From: Gossypium raimondii
Taxonomy: Eukaryota > Streptophyta > Magnoliopsida > Malvales > Malvaceae
Reading direction: 5' to 3'
NCBI RefSeq assembly: GCF_025698545.1
Contig: NC_068577.1
Coordinates: 4,913,501 to 4,977,500 of the forward strand
Length of the DNA: 64,000 nt
The notes under the pieces were generated by a model. The model worked only from the letters and a program-made list of their open reading frames with translations. It did no database searches and was not told the DNA's origin. Below, piece after piece: positions 32,297 to 44,627 of this stretch. Made by a program: the position numbers and the translations under genes. How positions within the stretch are numbered: position 1 is the stretch's first letter; every line of letters starts with the position of its first letter.

Positions 32297-34992
32297 TGTA
32301 ACACCTCATTACCCGACCCGATCGTCAATTCCGAGTTATAAGGTGTTACATTCGTTGCTAGATCAACTACAATCAAACTAAATTCTATTTATACTATTAA
32401 ATGATTAATTTCAACCAATACATGCATACAATACGATATACAACCGTTATCGGGTCTTAAACAAGTTTATGAAAGAGCTAAAGCTAACTCGAGGTCGAAT
32501 TAGGACCAAATTGTAAAAATTTCAAAACACCAGGTTGACGTCGCAGCGTCAAGGGGTTCCTTGTCGCAACACAACATACTAAGTAGGCCTCATCACAGTG
32601 ATCAATACTCGGCATTGAGTCATGGCATGGCAACTTGGTCTCATCGCGACAACAAACGTTCGACGTCGTGACTTGACATACTGTTTCTAAATGGTACCAT
32701 TTCGACACCATCAAGCTCCACCTAGAAACAAGCCCAATTCAAATGCATACCATTTCAACTCAATTTTACCATTCTCAATTCTACATTTCTAACATATCTT
32801 ACTATTCATTAGGACTCAAAAACACATGCCAAAGCTTTACACTTTTGACAATTCTTAACATCTACCACATTTACTTATTCATTCATTTATATAGATTACT
32901 AATAGAGCAACATTTTGAGCAATTTCATTAAGTACCAATCTCTAGTACAAGAATTCAAACCAATATGACATTCTCAAGTTACCATTCAAAACATCAAACA
33001 TTCACAACTTCACATTTTATACCAAAACTGACTCCACCTAGGTACATGTTGTATAACGAACAAAAAGAGACTTTACGAACATTGATGAGTCAGAGATCTC
33101 TGGCTGGATGCTAGAGTCACTGTTCAGGACCTCAAGATGTACCTAAACCTATGCACGAGAAACAAACCGTACGTTGAGCAATAAAACTCGGTGATATTTC
33201 TATGATTCAAATCAATATAACATAGATCATAATCAACTGCATACAATTTATATGATTTCTAATGTCAACTAATACAAGTTCATCATATGCCACAATTATA
33301 CCAAATGTTTCATATGAATCACCTATACATTACTTGAATTAGTCAAGCTAAATGATTATATTATAACAACATTTCAATGCCAATGAAATTCACACAACTA
33401 TTCAATTTGCAACATTTGATCATACCACATTTCCTTACCAAGTCGAATAAAATCATTTGTATTCTTACCATACCAGCCCTTAAGCTCGTTAACTAGTTCG
33501 CATGGTCTTTCATATGCAATTGATAATAAAAAATTATATATAAGTACCTATAGTAAAACTTCATGACATTTAATTCTTTTCAAATATCATTCAATCAATT
33601 CAAAATTTATATCTCCTATTAGCATGACTCAGACTCGAATGGATACACGGATCCCAACCAACACACCAATTTGGCACCTAGTGACTCATCGAAACGTTCG
33701 AAGTAAATAGATTGCACCCAATGCTCATCGGTATAACCGACGTAAAAGTTGTGTCCTGCACTAATAAAAAACGTCCAAAGAAAAATGCACTCAACGCTCA
33801 TCGATATATAGCCGAAGCAATCTGTACTCAATCTATCTTGTGGCATGCCAACTATATTTGACTTCGTCCGAATAATTTATAGGGTAACCAATTTTCCGAA
33901 TTCATTATATAGCTCAATTAACAATCTATCAATCTCAATTTATTGTCAATTCATGAGTATGCAATAATTAAATTGATCTAAATCATAAAAATACAAATCG
34001 AAAACTTGAGTTACTCGTCGTCAGCTCTCGCCTTTCTTTTCCCTCTCGACGGTCCTACGTTGTCTTTAGCTACAAATAATAATTTAACAATAGAAAATAT
34101 CAAATTCCATATCAAATCACATTCAATTACAAAGTCACACATATTTTTATATTTATTCAATTTAGTCCCTAAACCTAAGACAAGCATAACTTTCAATCTA
34201 GACCTTGGGATTAAAATCTGATTCCACATATATTTATTAGGGACCTTCTACTTTCTATTCCTACCAAAATTTCATGACAATTTTTCATTTTATTTAGTTT
34301 GGTCCTTAATATACAAAATCAATAATTAAGCTTTACAATTTAGTCATTTTCTTAAACTAAACTTAATTTCTATCAAGTTCACACTTAAATCTTTAAGAAA
34401 TCAATGATGACAACTTTCTAGAACTTTAACAGTTTCACAACTTGATACATGGGTTAGCTAAATCAAACTCTCATGACCTAAAAGTTATATAAAAAAAATA
34501 AAGAAAAATGGCTAGAGACTTGAATTTTTGGTTGAAAGTTAAGAAATATTGAAGCTTTCTTTGTTTCCTTAGCTATGGAGGATGACAAGGAAGAAGATAA
34601 AATGTTTTCGTCTTTCCTTCCACTTTCTTCAGTTTATATGTTAGGATTATAACTTAATTAATTATGTTTTTATCTTAATTAATCAAAATATAACATTACC
34701 ATCCACTATCTCTTATCCATTAAGGGTTTAATTACCATTTTAGATCTTTTTATAATTGTAATTTAAGTCCCCAAACCAATTTTCTAATTAAAAATCTATA
34801 GCGGTTTGGACTTTTACAATTTAGTCTTTAGGCATTAATTAACTATAATTTTAGCTAAATTACTTATCTAAATTTCAATTCATTTATACTCTAACTCCAT
34901 AAATATTCTTATTTAATATTTACAGAATCGATTTATGAAAATGAAGTCCTAAAACCACATTTTTTGACACCACTAGAAACTGGGTTGTTATA
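32297..34992 (+). mobile_element. LTR fossil (about 2.7 kb), gypsy-type, probably a solo LTR
   Basis: It starts TGTAACACCTCATTACCCGACCC-like (cut here to its key: TGTAACACC followed by ACCCGACCC) and ends gaaactgggttgtta, the usual two ends of the common cotton gypsy LTR. The flanks at 32292-32296 and 34993-34997 (gtttt and atttt) may be an imperfect 5-bp duplication. The interior has ctcatcggtataaccg blocks typical of this LTR type and no coding domain. It is old and broken. Confidence 0.65.
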
Positions 34993-35150
34993 ATTTTTAT
35001 ACAAGTTATAAAAATTATATTATAAGTATGAACATGTATTGGTGTTTGGATTGGTTATGACAAAAAAATTTATATTATAAATCCTAAAAAGACTGTTTTA
35101 TAAAAGTAATCTGTGTATTTTATAAAGTTATAAATAAATCATATTATTTA

Positions 35151-37296
35151 TGTCGAAACCGTTTTTTTGAAAACAAAAATTTTAGTTGTCGACTTTAAAA
35201 AATAAAAACTGGAGTCGCCACCGATCCTTTATTAAGGTGTGACCGGCCCACCTTAAAAATTATTTTGGTCTGCGAATTTTGAGAAAATAGGTTCGGGAGT
35301 CAGTTACGCACGAGGAAGGGTTAGCACCCTCGTAACGCCCTAAAATCGGTACCAAATTGATTATTTAATGTCTTAGTGTCGAAAGTTAAAAAGATTTTAA
35401 AATAAGCTTGAATGATGAAATTTGCAAAAGGATAACCAATTGTTCAAGTCATGTAAAGAAATCGAGTCCCAATACGTTAGGGTACAATTCCTCATAATCC
35501 CCGAACTTTGAATATCACTTTGTTTTATGCGAAAATCTTCGTTTTGAGAAAGTAACATGTCACACCCAATACGTTAGGGCACAACAAGTTAAGCTCCCAA
35601 AAATGATTTTTATACTTATGCATTTTGAATAAGAAATATCCTCGGTTATTTAAGATCATCAAAGAAAATCAGAACCCAATACGTTAGGGCTCAATTTCCC
35701 TTGAAAATCCCAAACTTTGAATATTACTTTTTATTTTTGAAAAAAAAAACCTTCGAACCAAGAAAATAACTTTGATGTATTGTCAAAACCGAAATATGTT
35801 TTTTAAAGGGGATGTTAAAAGTGGATGTATAGTATCAAAACAGATACTTTAATAATGAATTACACCTGTATACATATTTTCAAAATATATATGTACAAGA
35901 AAATCATGAAAATAAAACAAAAGTGTAAGAGTATGCGCATGGGTATAAATTTACAAAATAAAACAAATGTATGAGTATATATAAATATATAAAATATAAG
36001 ATATATTAAAAAAACAAAAACAAAAGAAGCATATAGAAAAACGTATGTATATGGGCATATATATATAATGCAAAAATTATGGAAATAAGATAATATATAT
36101 AAAACAAAGTACGTGTATATAAAAGCCTAAGATATATGTATATTAAATATGCATAGATATGATGTAGAAAATATGAGAATGTATATGTATAAAAAATATA
36201 ATGGTAATAATGATAGTAATAATGTAATAATAATAGTAATGGAAATAATAAAAAAACAAAATAAAAAGAAATTGTAAAAAAAAACAATAAATGTAATTAA
36301 AACAAAATGGAGGACTAAATTACGATGCGCGCACAACATCGGAGGACCAAAGAGGAAATTATTCCCGCCTTCCAAAACGCTGCGCATCGTGGGTCCAAAT
36401 TGAAACAAAAGTAAAATATGTGGTTAAATTTAAAACAAGTAAAAAAGGTTTAATCGAAGCGAATTGCAACAGGAAGGGACCGAATATGAAAATTCCCCAT
36501 TTGGCCAGAACGCGCGGATCCTCCCCTCTGGGTCGGGTCACCGCGCGGGTCAAGGCTTAGGCTAAACGGCGCCGTTTTGCTAATGTTATTTAAATCAATT
36601 TTTCCTAAAAATCATTTATAACAGAATGTAAAGAAAAAAATAAAAATAAAAAAAACTCATGTGTTCTCTGCTAGGGTTTACACCCTGCCCTCTTGCGCCG
36701 CCATCTCAATCACGCACCGAGGCTCCGATTGCGACGGAGGTGGCGCCGATTCGGCCACTGCGGCGAAAAAGGTGAGTTTCCCTTCCCTTTTGACGTTTTT
36801 TTTTAAAACACAACAGAGGGAAAAAAAATCAAAATCAAAAGGAAAATCCCGATTCACCTAAAAAAAATCCTTGTATTCTCAGTGTTTCTTCCTATTTTCC
36901 TGTTCTATCTTTCGTCCCCCCCCCCTTTTTACATTGAAAATCCCTTCGGTTTTATAGCTGAATCTTAGAGAAATAACAATAAAAATAAAAATAAAAATCA
37001 AATAAAATCCCTTGATTCTCTCATTTTTTGTTGTTATCTGTTATTGCTGCGTTGCATGCCCTTTTTCCGCAGGTTCGGTGGCCGTTGAGTGCGCGCGACG
37101 CGAGCGGAGTGACAAGCGCGACGTGCGGGATGTGCGGCGCCTGCCGGGGGGGGGTTGCGGCGCTCCCCTGTTGTCACTAGGGTTTTTCTTTTTTTTAGTT
37201 TTGGGGTTTGGTTTAGTTTTGGGCCTGTAAGGCTGTTGGGCTTGTAACTGGACTGTTTTTAATTGTTTGGGCCTGGGTCGATTGGGCCCTATTACA
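35151..37296 (-). mobile_element. Solo LTR (2.15 kb), same family as the one at 18-20 kb, opposite orientation
   Basis: It reads TGTCGAAACC at the left and ends GGGCCCTATTACA at the right, and is flanked by the identical 5-bp duplication ATTTA (35146-35150 and 37297-37301). Read on the minus strand it runs in the same order as the LTR at 17955-20307: a GGGCCC-rich start, a GC-rich segment, a cgccgttt block, then the accgactcc / tggcgactcc tail. No internal region is present. The AATAAT-rich low-complexity part at 36000-36260 makes Tyr-rich spurious frames. Confidence 0.85.
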
Positions 37297-37301
37297 ATTT
37301 A

Positions 37302-38379
37302 AATCCTAAAAAATTTCTAAAATTATGGTCGAAATATTTATTAAGAAAAATAAGTTATGTATCATAAAAGTGTTATAATATATTTATTTATAAAAGTTAT
37401 GGTCAATAAGTATGAACATAACTTATTTATGTGTCCATGCAATATATTATAAAAATAATATATTTATCCATAAAATGTTATTATTATTTTATTTATAATT
37501 TATTTATAAAAATAACTTTCTAAAGTTATGACAAAATATATATTATTTATAAAAAGTGTTACAAAAGTTTTGTACAATTTATAAAAGTTATATGTTATAA
37601 TTTTTTACTTAATTTACGTATTATAAAAATAATATGATCTAGCATAATTCTTTCTCCAAATTAAATTTATACAAGCCTTTTTTATTAAAAATAAAATATA
37701 GACTATTTGGACTATGAACTCAAATATTATAAGGTTGATGCTAATTATACAAATAGAAAAATTTTCTTGAACTATATTGTGGGGTATGATACTATTTAAG
37801 AGAATGGTACCAAACACAAGCACTATCGACAATTTGTAAACTCTTTAATTTGAGACAGTCAAGGCTTCAAAATATGGTTGAGAAACATTTGTTGTTCTAA
37901 AAAAATATTTCTCATATTAACAATATCACCTTAGTATTAAAAAAAGTTGGATTATATTAGCATATTGCATATTTTATAACTTCAATTGAAATATTAGCAT
38001 ATTCAAATATGTTCAACAATTGCATATTGCTCAAGACCATATGGAAGAAGAAAATGTTAATAATATTAATGATTCAAATTCAAATGATGACAAACTCGAT
38101 CAATGACTAACATATGATGATATGTTGAACATTAAAAGGAATAACCGAATAAATATGCACTAAAACAATTAGATAAAATTACATATGATGCTTATTTTTC
38201 TTGATAATTTTATTAATAATCGTATTATCAACTATTTTTTAAACTAACATAATACATATAATAATTTTATTTTAATTTTTATTACTTATTTAATATAGAT
38301 ATTCTATTATTATATTACAAATATGTCTATTATTATTTTACAAATTATAAAATGATTATTTTATAAATAAATACTTAAG
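37302..38379. other. AT-rich intergenic DNA interrupted by the solo LTR
   Basis: The AT-rich sequence with ttataaaa/ttataatt runs continues from 35000-35150 across the LTR, showing that it was one block before insertion. The stretch 37850-38130 has short open pieces (MVEKHLL, MEEENVNNIND) that might be a transposase relic, but I cannot assign a family. Confidence 0.35.
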
Positions 38380-38455
38380 TTTGAGTCTTAGCTCAACCGC
38401 CATAGACATTGTTGTTAGTATAGGAGGGCTTGGGTTGAGTGCGCTGAAGATAGCC
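38380..38455 (+). mobile_element. tRNA-derived SINE, copy 2 (5' part)
   Basis: Contains gagtcttagctcaaccgcca (A-box region), gttgttagtataggaggg and gggttgagtgcgctgaag (B-box region). It is truncated before the 3' part. Confidence 0.6.
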
Positions 38456-38469
38456 AGTCTGACGGAATC

Positions 38470-38640
38470 ATCCGATTCGATTAAATAAATTATTAAAAAA
38501 ATTCATAAAAAGTAATTTAAAATACATGATTCAATTGGTTCATACCAATTTTCAAATCAATCGATTTAACATCACTCTCTAAATCAATACCCTAATCGAT
38601 TCTTAGTTCAATTGATTGGTCTGGTTCAAACAACGATCAC
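38470..38640 (-). repeat. Dispersed repeat with gaaccagacc / atcgattg motifs (copy B)
   Basis: The reverse complement aligns by eye with 30700-30910. Like copy A, it lies directly after a SINE copy. Confidence 0.5.
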
Positions 38641-39070
38641 CGTAATATAAAAGTATAGGATAATGTATATTAAGTTCCTCTATCATAAATTGAACTATTA
38701 GTAAAAATTGATCTTATCCTTATAATAGGACCTGTTAAGCAATTTCACCTAAAAATAAAACAAAATATTAAAGTCTATAACCATCAATATTTGAAGCCAA
38801 TTTGGCAAGGAAATATGGTATAGAAACCTGTAATTTCAAACCAACCAATTTTGTTATCCTTCAAATTGCACTCACTAAAAAACTGTAGAAGATTACATAT
38901 AAAAAGGATTTCATATTAAGAAAGAAAAGAAAAAAAAAGGAAATTAGATTAGATTGGTAAGAATCAGAGTTGATGAAGCACTACCCTGTGTCAACATCCT
39001 TCCCAAGAACAGTGGTTCATTGCACAGCAGTGCAAATTGTAACAACTAACTACACAAGCTCTTTCCATCA
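38641..39070. other. 3' flank of the acidic membrane protein gene
   Basis: Probably the 3' UTR near 38900-39070, otherwise AT-rich with no gene. Confidence 0.35.
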
Positions 39071-41775
39071 TCATGGAGAAGTCATGACTTGGTTTCGGAT
39101 TCGGCTTGAACGCCTAACTGGGGTCACTATCCCTTCTTCTCTTCCTCTCTTCAATTCAAAACAAACAAACACAAGCACACAGTGTTAGTAAACAAGTTCT
39201 CTGTCTGGTTTGTCAATGACAAGTATATATAATGAGTATGTTGTTACTTACATGCTTGCTGGGTATCTTATCGTACGTGGTAAAACTACCATAGGACGAC
39301 GAACCCGTGGAGTTATCGGATAAAGCCGTAGATTCTCTCCTGTAAGTAGTCTTCCTCCTTTCTTGGCTCTGATGATTGTCATTTGGCTCGGATGATGAGT
39401 CCTTTAAACCTGCTGCCACTGAAGGCTTTCCTCTCTTTGTGTAGACTAAAGCTGAAGCTGCTAACAGACACAACACAAGCAAAGCAAAACCCGTCGTATT
39501 CTTCACGAGAAACCGGTCCTCTGGTCCAATGATTGTGGAATCATCTACTGAAATTTGAGAGCTGTAAGTGGAATCTTCCTCAGGGAACATTGTTTCAGCA
39601 ATGTTGCTCGATTCATCACCCTCAGGGCCCCAAGTTTTGGATATATCATGTTTAATTTCAGTAGCTTTAAGGTCCACATTGCACCCTGCATCTAATTGAT
39701 CATCAAGTTCAATCATCTCAGCTTTGATCTCTTGCTCCGTTGCATCAGTTTCAGCTTCTGGAACCAGATCTGAGCTTTTAAAATCTTCTTCTTCATCATC
39801 TTCACCTGCATCGGTTTCTTCTTCCATCTCTTCTTCATCCTCATCTACTGCCTCATTGGCTTCAACCTCTCCCTGATCATTTATTATTACACTGTGATCA
39901 AACATGAGACCGTGGTGGTGCCCCTCATCAACCATATGATCCTCATTCTCTAGCAAATGACTCAAGTTAGCATATTCAAAGAGACTGAATTTGTCCCCTT
40001 GTCTCGAACTGGAAAGATTTTCAGTGAAAACCTCAAATTTAGCTTTTGCAAAAGTGGTGATTTGAGGCGGCACATGGAATTTTAATAGGCTTAATTCTTC
40101 CAATCCACTAGAAGTAAAAGCTGGAGAATTAGCTGCTAGAACTGAAAAGTAAGCAAAGGCCAAAACCATAAGCAAAACAATGAACTTTGATTTAGTGCAA
40201 AAACGTTGCTTGGACCTTCTTTTGGCCTCAAAACTCTCTTCAACCGTGGCAGCAGCATCCTCAGATTCTCTCTGGGAACCTTCGGACTCTGTTTCTCCAG
40301 TGTCGTAATAGCTTTCCGTTGCTAAGCACTCCTTGAGTTGCTTGCCATCTCGTTCCTGATAAAGCTCGATTCGAGGATTTGGCCTGTAATGAAGAAACTG
40401 AGGCCTTGGAGAAAGATAATTGGTTTGGGGGTCATGAGGAATCATCAATGGATCTGCATCAAGTGGTGCTAAAATTGAAACTTTAGGACTAATCTCAAAG
40501 CTGGGAATCACTTGAACCGAATCGGCATTGCCTTCCAAAGGCTCCTTACATTCATTATCTTCCATGATCATGCTTTTAACATCAGAAAATGAAACCTTCT
40601 TCGGCTTCAAAGCAATCTCCGATGTTGATTCATTATGTTGCATGATTAGACTTTTGACATCAGAGAATGAAACAGAAGATCGAGCCAGCTCGTTTCTCTC
40701 TACCAAGATTTTCTTTCTAGGTGACGCATTGATCTTCGAAGCAGCCGAGATTGTCGGTGCCATGAAATTCTTTTTACCCTTTGAAACAGCTGGTGATCTG
40801 AGTCTTGTTGGTTTCGGATTCTGGTCTATATAATTCTCCTTGTTGGGATCACGCAAAGAAGCTACACTTTCTCTGTCAGTTGAATGCCTTCGAGAAAAAT
40901 CTAGAAAAGGAAAATGATAAAAAGTACAAATACAAATATCAGAACCATAATTCTTACTGTTTGGTTGCTAGGAAAATCTCTCACCATTGCAAATAAAAAA
41001 AAGCAACATTCAGTACTTGCAAGTTTGCAACTTTTATCAACTTGGTCTGTAGACCTTTTTTAGTCTGTCTTTGAATTTGAATTTTTACAAACAATTTAAT
41101 TTTTTAACACCTTTAATGTCATGTTATCACCTGATTATTTTAAAATTATATAATTTTTAAAGATTATTTTATATATCTTAAAACCTTCAGATCATGACAT
41201 AATATAATCTTAAAATGTGATATTATCACCTCTTAACGAGGTTAAAAAATTAAATTAATTTACGAAATTCAAGTTAGGAAATTAAATCCCACTAACCAAT
41301 AATGATTTAAACTTACAATGATTCAACCTGGAAAATTGAAATTTCTAAAACAATTCAAACTCAAGTGTGAATGTTCATTTTCTACCCAAACAAGCAGATC
41401 ATTATTTTCTAACAAAACTAACATAAGACGAAACAAAAACACGAACCCAAATTTCCTTTTCGATATTCCCTTTAGAACCCAGATTAATGTCTCAAATTTT
41501 CTTTACATTTGTTTCATACCCTTAATTCCTTTTGCCAGAAACAGATAATTAAAACTCTAAAAAGAACGAATAGAAGAGTGAAAGAAAATGGAACCTGAAG
41601 GGCTATTAGCCGGAGTGTTGAGGTTAAATGCTTTGGGATTTGTGATAACAGCCGGCGTTGTAAAAGGGCTTCCATTGAAACTTCTCCTTGTGGGATCGCA
41701 GAGTTCGGATTTTCTCATATTAGCGTTCGTTCTACATGGAATCGACGATGAAGAAGTTCTGGAAAGTGATGTCAT
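39071..41775 (-). CDS. Plant-specific two-TM acidic protein of unknown function
   Basis: Three exons give 622 residues: 41775-41595, 40861-39252 and 39148-39071, with phases 1 and 0. The exon 1/2 join gives PANSPSASLRDPNKENY; the last exon ends with IVTPVRRSSRIRNQVMTSP. I recall this ending and the SFTTYDKI block before it from uncharacterised plant transmembrane proteins. Visible parts: a Ser/Pro-rich basic N-terminus; two copies of VSFSDVKS(L/M)IM (residues about 124-139 and 150-165); a first hydrophobic segment (about 287-304, KFIVLLMVLAFAYFSVLAA); a strongly acidic stretch (about 396-420); and a second hydrophobic segment (about 517-534, TGFALLVLCLLAASALVY) followed by a basic tail. Two membrane spans with the acidic loop between them fit an ER or nuclear-envelope protein, but that is inference. 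The frame is intact throughout. Confidence 0.8.
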
Positions 41776-42208
41776 TATTGAAAATTTTTGTTTGCTTTGT
41801 TTCGTTTATTGTTAGTTTGATTGAATGTGATGCGGGTTTAGGGTTTTAGAATGGAAAACAACAAAATCTTGGATGGTAATGGTAAAAGATTGTGATTGGG
41901 GAAATGTGAAAGAAAATTTGATGAGCGGATGGATGGGTAATGTAAAAATGGAACACAACGGCTAGTTTGTTTCAAAAGCAGAGATTCTGATTCTGGGATT
42001 TTGAGTTTTGACCGTTGGAATTTGAAAAGGTCTTGGAACGAAAGTGAACCGTTTGATTCATTGTTTCTGCTGCCGTTTGATACCGCTGATTCTACATCGT
42101 CATTGTCTTTACGGTAAATTCCACATTTAGTCATTCAACTATAAAAAATTTTCATTTTAAGTATTTAAAATAAAAAAATTTACAATTTAAACAATCTCGT
42201 TTTTTTTT
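41776..42208. promoter_or_regulatory. Probable promoter and leader of the two-TM protein gene
   Basis: It lies upstream of the ATG at 41775 on the minus strand. The open frame at 41838-42134 on that strand is Ser-rich and resembles no family; I treat it as leader. No clear TATA box. Confidence 0.35.
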
Positions 42209-42350
42209 TCTGATTGAGTCTTAACTCAATTGGCATCGGTATTGTTGCCAATACAAAAGCACATGAGTTCAAGTGCACTGAAGCACATTATCCTCTTATT
42301 TAAGAATTATGGAGAATTATAGATAATTCTAAGTATTATATTAAAAAATA
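42209..42350 (+). mobile_element. tRNA-derived SINE, copy 3
   Basis: gattgagtcttaactcaatt (A-box), ggtattgttgccaataca, gagttcaagtgcactgaagc (B-box), cattatcctcttatttaaga, then gataattctaagtatta and an A-rich end. Confidence 0.65.
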
Positions 42351-42710
42351 AATATTAAGAATCATGATGTTACACTCATGTGAATGAAGTAAATAAAAAA
42401 ATCACTTTTTTTTGTCACTTTCCTGTAAAATAACCTGTCACTAACCTTTTTTGAACGCACTAACTTTTTTTTATTTGAGTTAATATTTATCTATTTAAAT
42501 TAAATGTTGACTGCTAATTTTACTATATTTCTCTATTATTATTTTCCCATTTCAAGGTATTCCATAAATGCAATTGTACCATTACCACATAATTTTCAAA
42601 TTTTGAGATTTTATATTGATATTTTTAAAAATAAAAATTCATTTAAACTTTTCTTTTTCATATTTTTCTTTCTTGAGTTCTTTAAAATTCTCCATATTTA
42701 GTTCTTGTTT

Positions 42711-42900
42711 TAGCCGATTAAGTCTTAGCTCGATTGACATGAGAAATTATTGTCAATACAGGAGGATGTGGATTCGAGTGCGTTAAAGTGTATTATCCTC
42801 TTATTAATGGGTTCGGGAGGGGTTATGGGTAGTTCTAGACATTATGGCAAAAAGAGTAGATATTATCATAACTTATAATGAGATTATTCAAAAAAAAAAG
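42711..42900 (+). mobile_element. tRNA-derived SINE, copy 4 (best preserved on this strand)
   Basis: gattaagtcttagctcgatt (A-box like tRNA TAGCTC-GTTGG), attgtcaatacaggagga, tggattcgagtgcg (B-box like GGTTCGANNCC), tattatcctcttattaatgg, ggttatgggtagttctagac, and an A-rich tail at about 42885-42900. Confidence 0.7.
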
Positions 42901-43768
42901 TTCATGTTTGTGTTTAGTTTTCTTTTCCTAGGTTTTTTAGTCTACTGATGGTGACACTGATAAGCTAAGAAAACAAGAACCACTTATGAATCAGGCATCG
43001 GTCATAGGCTCTCCCATTTATTTATTTTTTTCTTTTTCAACGATTTCTTTTCATTTTCACCTATTTTGTTTTTAAAAGTTACCACCGCTGTTGCTTCATA
43101 CACGACAACACTCATTAAAAAAATATTTTTTTGGTTGATTTCAACTGACATGATTTTTTTAAAAAAATTGACCAATGTTGTCTAACACACATACGACACC
43201 CATTAAAAAATACTCGCATTTTTTATAAGTATTTCAAAAAATATATACAGGTACCGTCTGACACAATGGTGGCATCAAAGATTTTTTTTTTTTAAATCGA
43301 ACGATTGAATGATAATTAAGAGGACAAGGGGTGGTACCACCAGTATGTTAAGCGACATCGACGAATACAAACCGTTTTTGTAAATAAAATTTTCATTTTA
43401 ACACATTTTCGTAAATAATTAATATTTTTATATTATTTAAAAAAAAAAGCGAATATAAATCCATAGGACTGTGTAAAAGGCTAAAACATGCTTTTGGCAC
43501 AAAATTTGAGTGGATTGCATAAATCACATGTAGATGTGACTTCTCTGAAATTTCTACATGGAAGGTGGATTCATTCACTCATTCTAACACGTTAAACATG
43601 CCTGCCTAACTTTCCATGTCACCATCTTTAAATTTTGGGTCAATTATTAAACGTAAAATCTTCCAACTACTTAGTTTATTTATCCATTTGGTTATTAAAT
43701 TTTTTAAAAGCTTCTTGCTTTATTTACCAAAGTATTAATTAATAATAATTTAAAAATCATAAAAATTT
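42901..43768. other. Intergenic AT-rich DNA within the SINE cluster
   Basis: No gene. A poly-T run lies near 43280, and loose repeats with acgacac and cccattaaaaaa at 43080-43210 look like two diverged copies of a short unit. Confidence 0.4.
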
Positions 43769-43865
43769 GATTGAGTTTTAATTTAATTAATATTGGCGTT
43801 ATTAGAATGTGAATTTAAGCACGTTTAAGTGTTTATTATCATATATTTCTATTTATATATTATTG
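43769..43865 (+). mobile_element. tRNA-derived SINE, copy 5 (diverged, truncated)
   Basis: gattgagttttaatttaatt, attggcgttattagaatgtg, aatttaagcacgtttaagtg and tttattatcatatatttct follow the family order. Confidence 0.5.
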
Positions 43866-44007
43866 AAAGTAAATCAATCTTTATTCTTTAAAAATCCAAA
43901 AAATAAGTTTTATATTACTTTTTATTCTCGATTTTTTGAAAAAAATATTAGATTGGTTTTCGATTTTCTATTAAAATACATTGTTATAACATTGGATCGA
44001 TTTAATT

Positions 44008-44145
44008 CTTGATTGAATTTTAGTTTGATTGTTATAAGTATTATTGCTAAGAAGACATTGTTCAAGTACTTGAAGTGTATTATCCTCCTATTTATGGATT
44101 GTAGATGGGTTATAAGTAATTCTAAGCATTGTCTAAAAAAAACCA
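44008..44145 (+). mobile_element. tRNA-derived SINE, copy 6
   Basis: cttgattgaattttagtttg, tattattgctaagaagac, ttcaagtacttgaagtgtat, tatcctcctatttatggat, gggttataagtaattctaag and an A-run at about 44136-44142 give nearly the whole family order. Confidence 0.6.
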
Positions 44146-44627
44146 AATATGACCGAATCTATAAATTTTATCTTCTTATATTTTATATAAATCAATAAAA
44201 ATAATAATAAATTTTAAACATATAACTTTACTATTTTAACTAAAATCTCGTTTAATTTTATATCAATTTTAACAAATATATTAATTTCATAAACTTTTCA
44301 CCATATTCATTTTAAGCATTTTTCTTCTTAAAGAATATATTATTTACATGGTGTTAATAATATGTGCCTTATTAGTGATCCAAGTGGACATCGGTAGAGT
44401 ACCAAAACGAACCATCCTTGCAAATAAAACGACACAAATAATAACAAACAAATAAAAATCGTGAAATTAAATAAAAACCAGTAACCACGACATACACGTG
44501 GAGCTACTAAACTTTGTCCGAAAATTAATAAAACGCGCACTGCACACTCCCACCATAAACCTTACAGGAAATTTTCCTACTACATTCGCTAACGTGCGCT
44601 GCTTTTCCCTCCTTATTCTCTCTCAAA

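Noticed and set aside
36006-36408. Tyr/Phe-rich open frames on minus
   Set aside because: They are translations of an AATAAT/TATA low-complexity part of a solo LTR.
41838-42134. 98-codon minus-strand open frame upstream of the two-TM gene
   Set aside because: Ser- and Leu-rich without family similarity; it lies where the leader and promoter of that gene are expected.
42711-42855. Possible tRNA gene
   Set aside because: A- and B-box-like motifs are present, but there is no cloverleaf and the unit is repeated with a 3' extension; it is a SINE copy.
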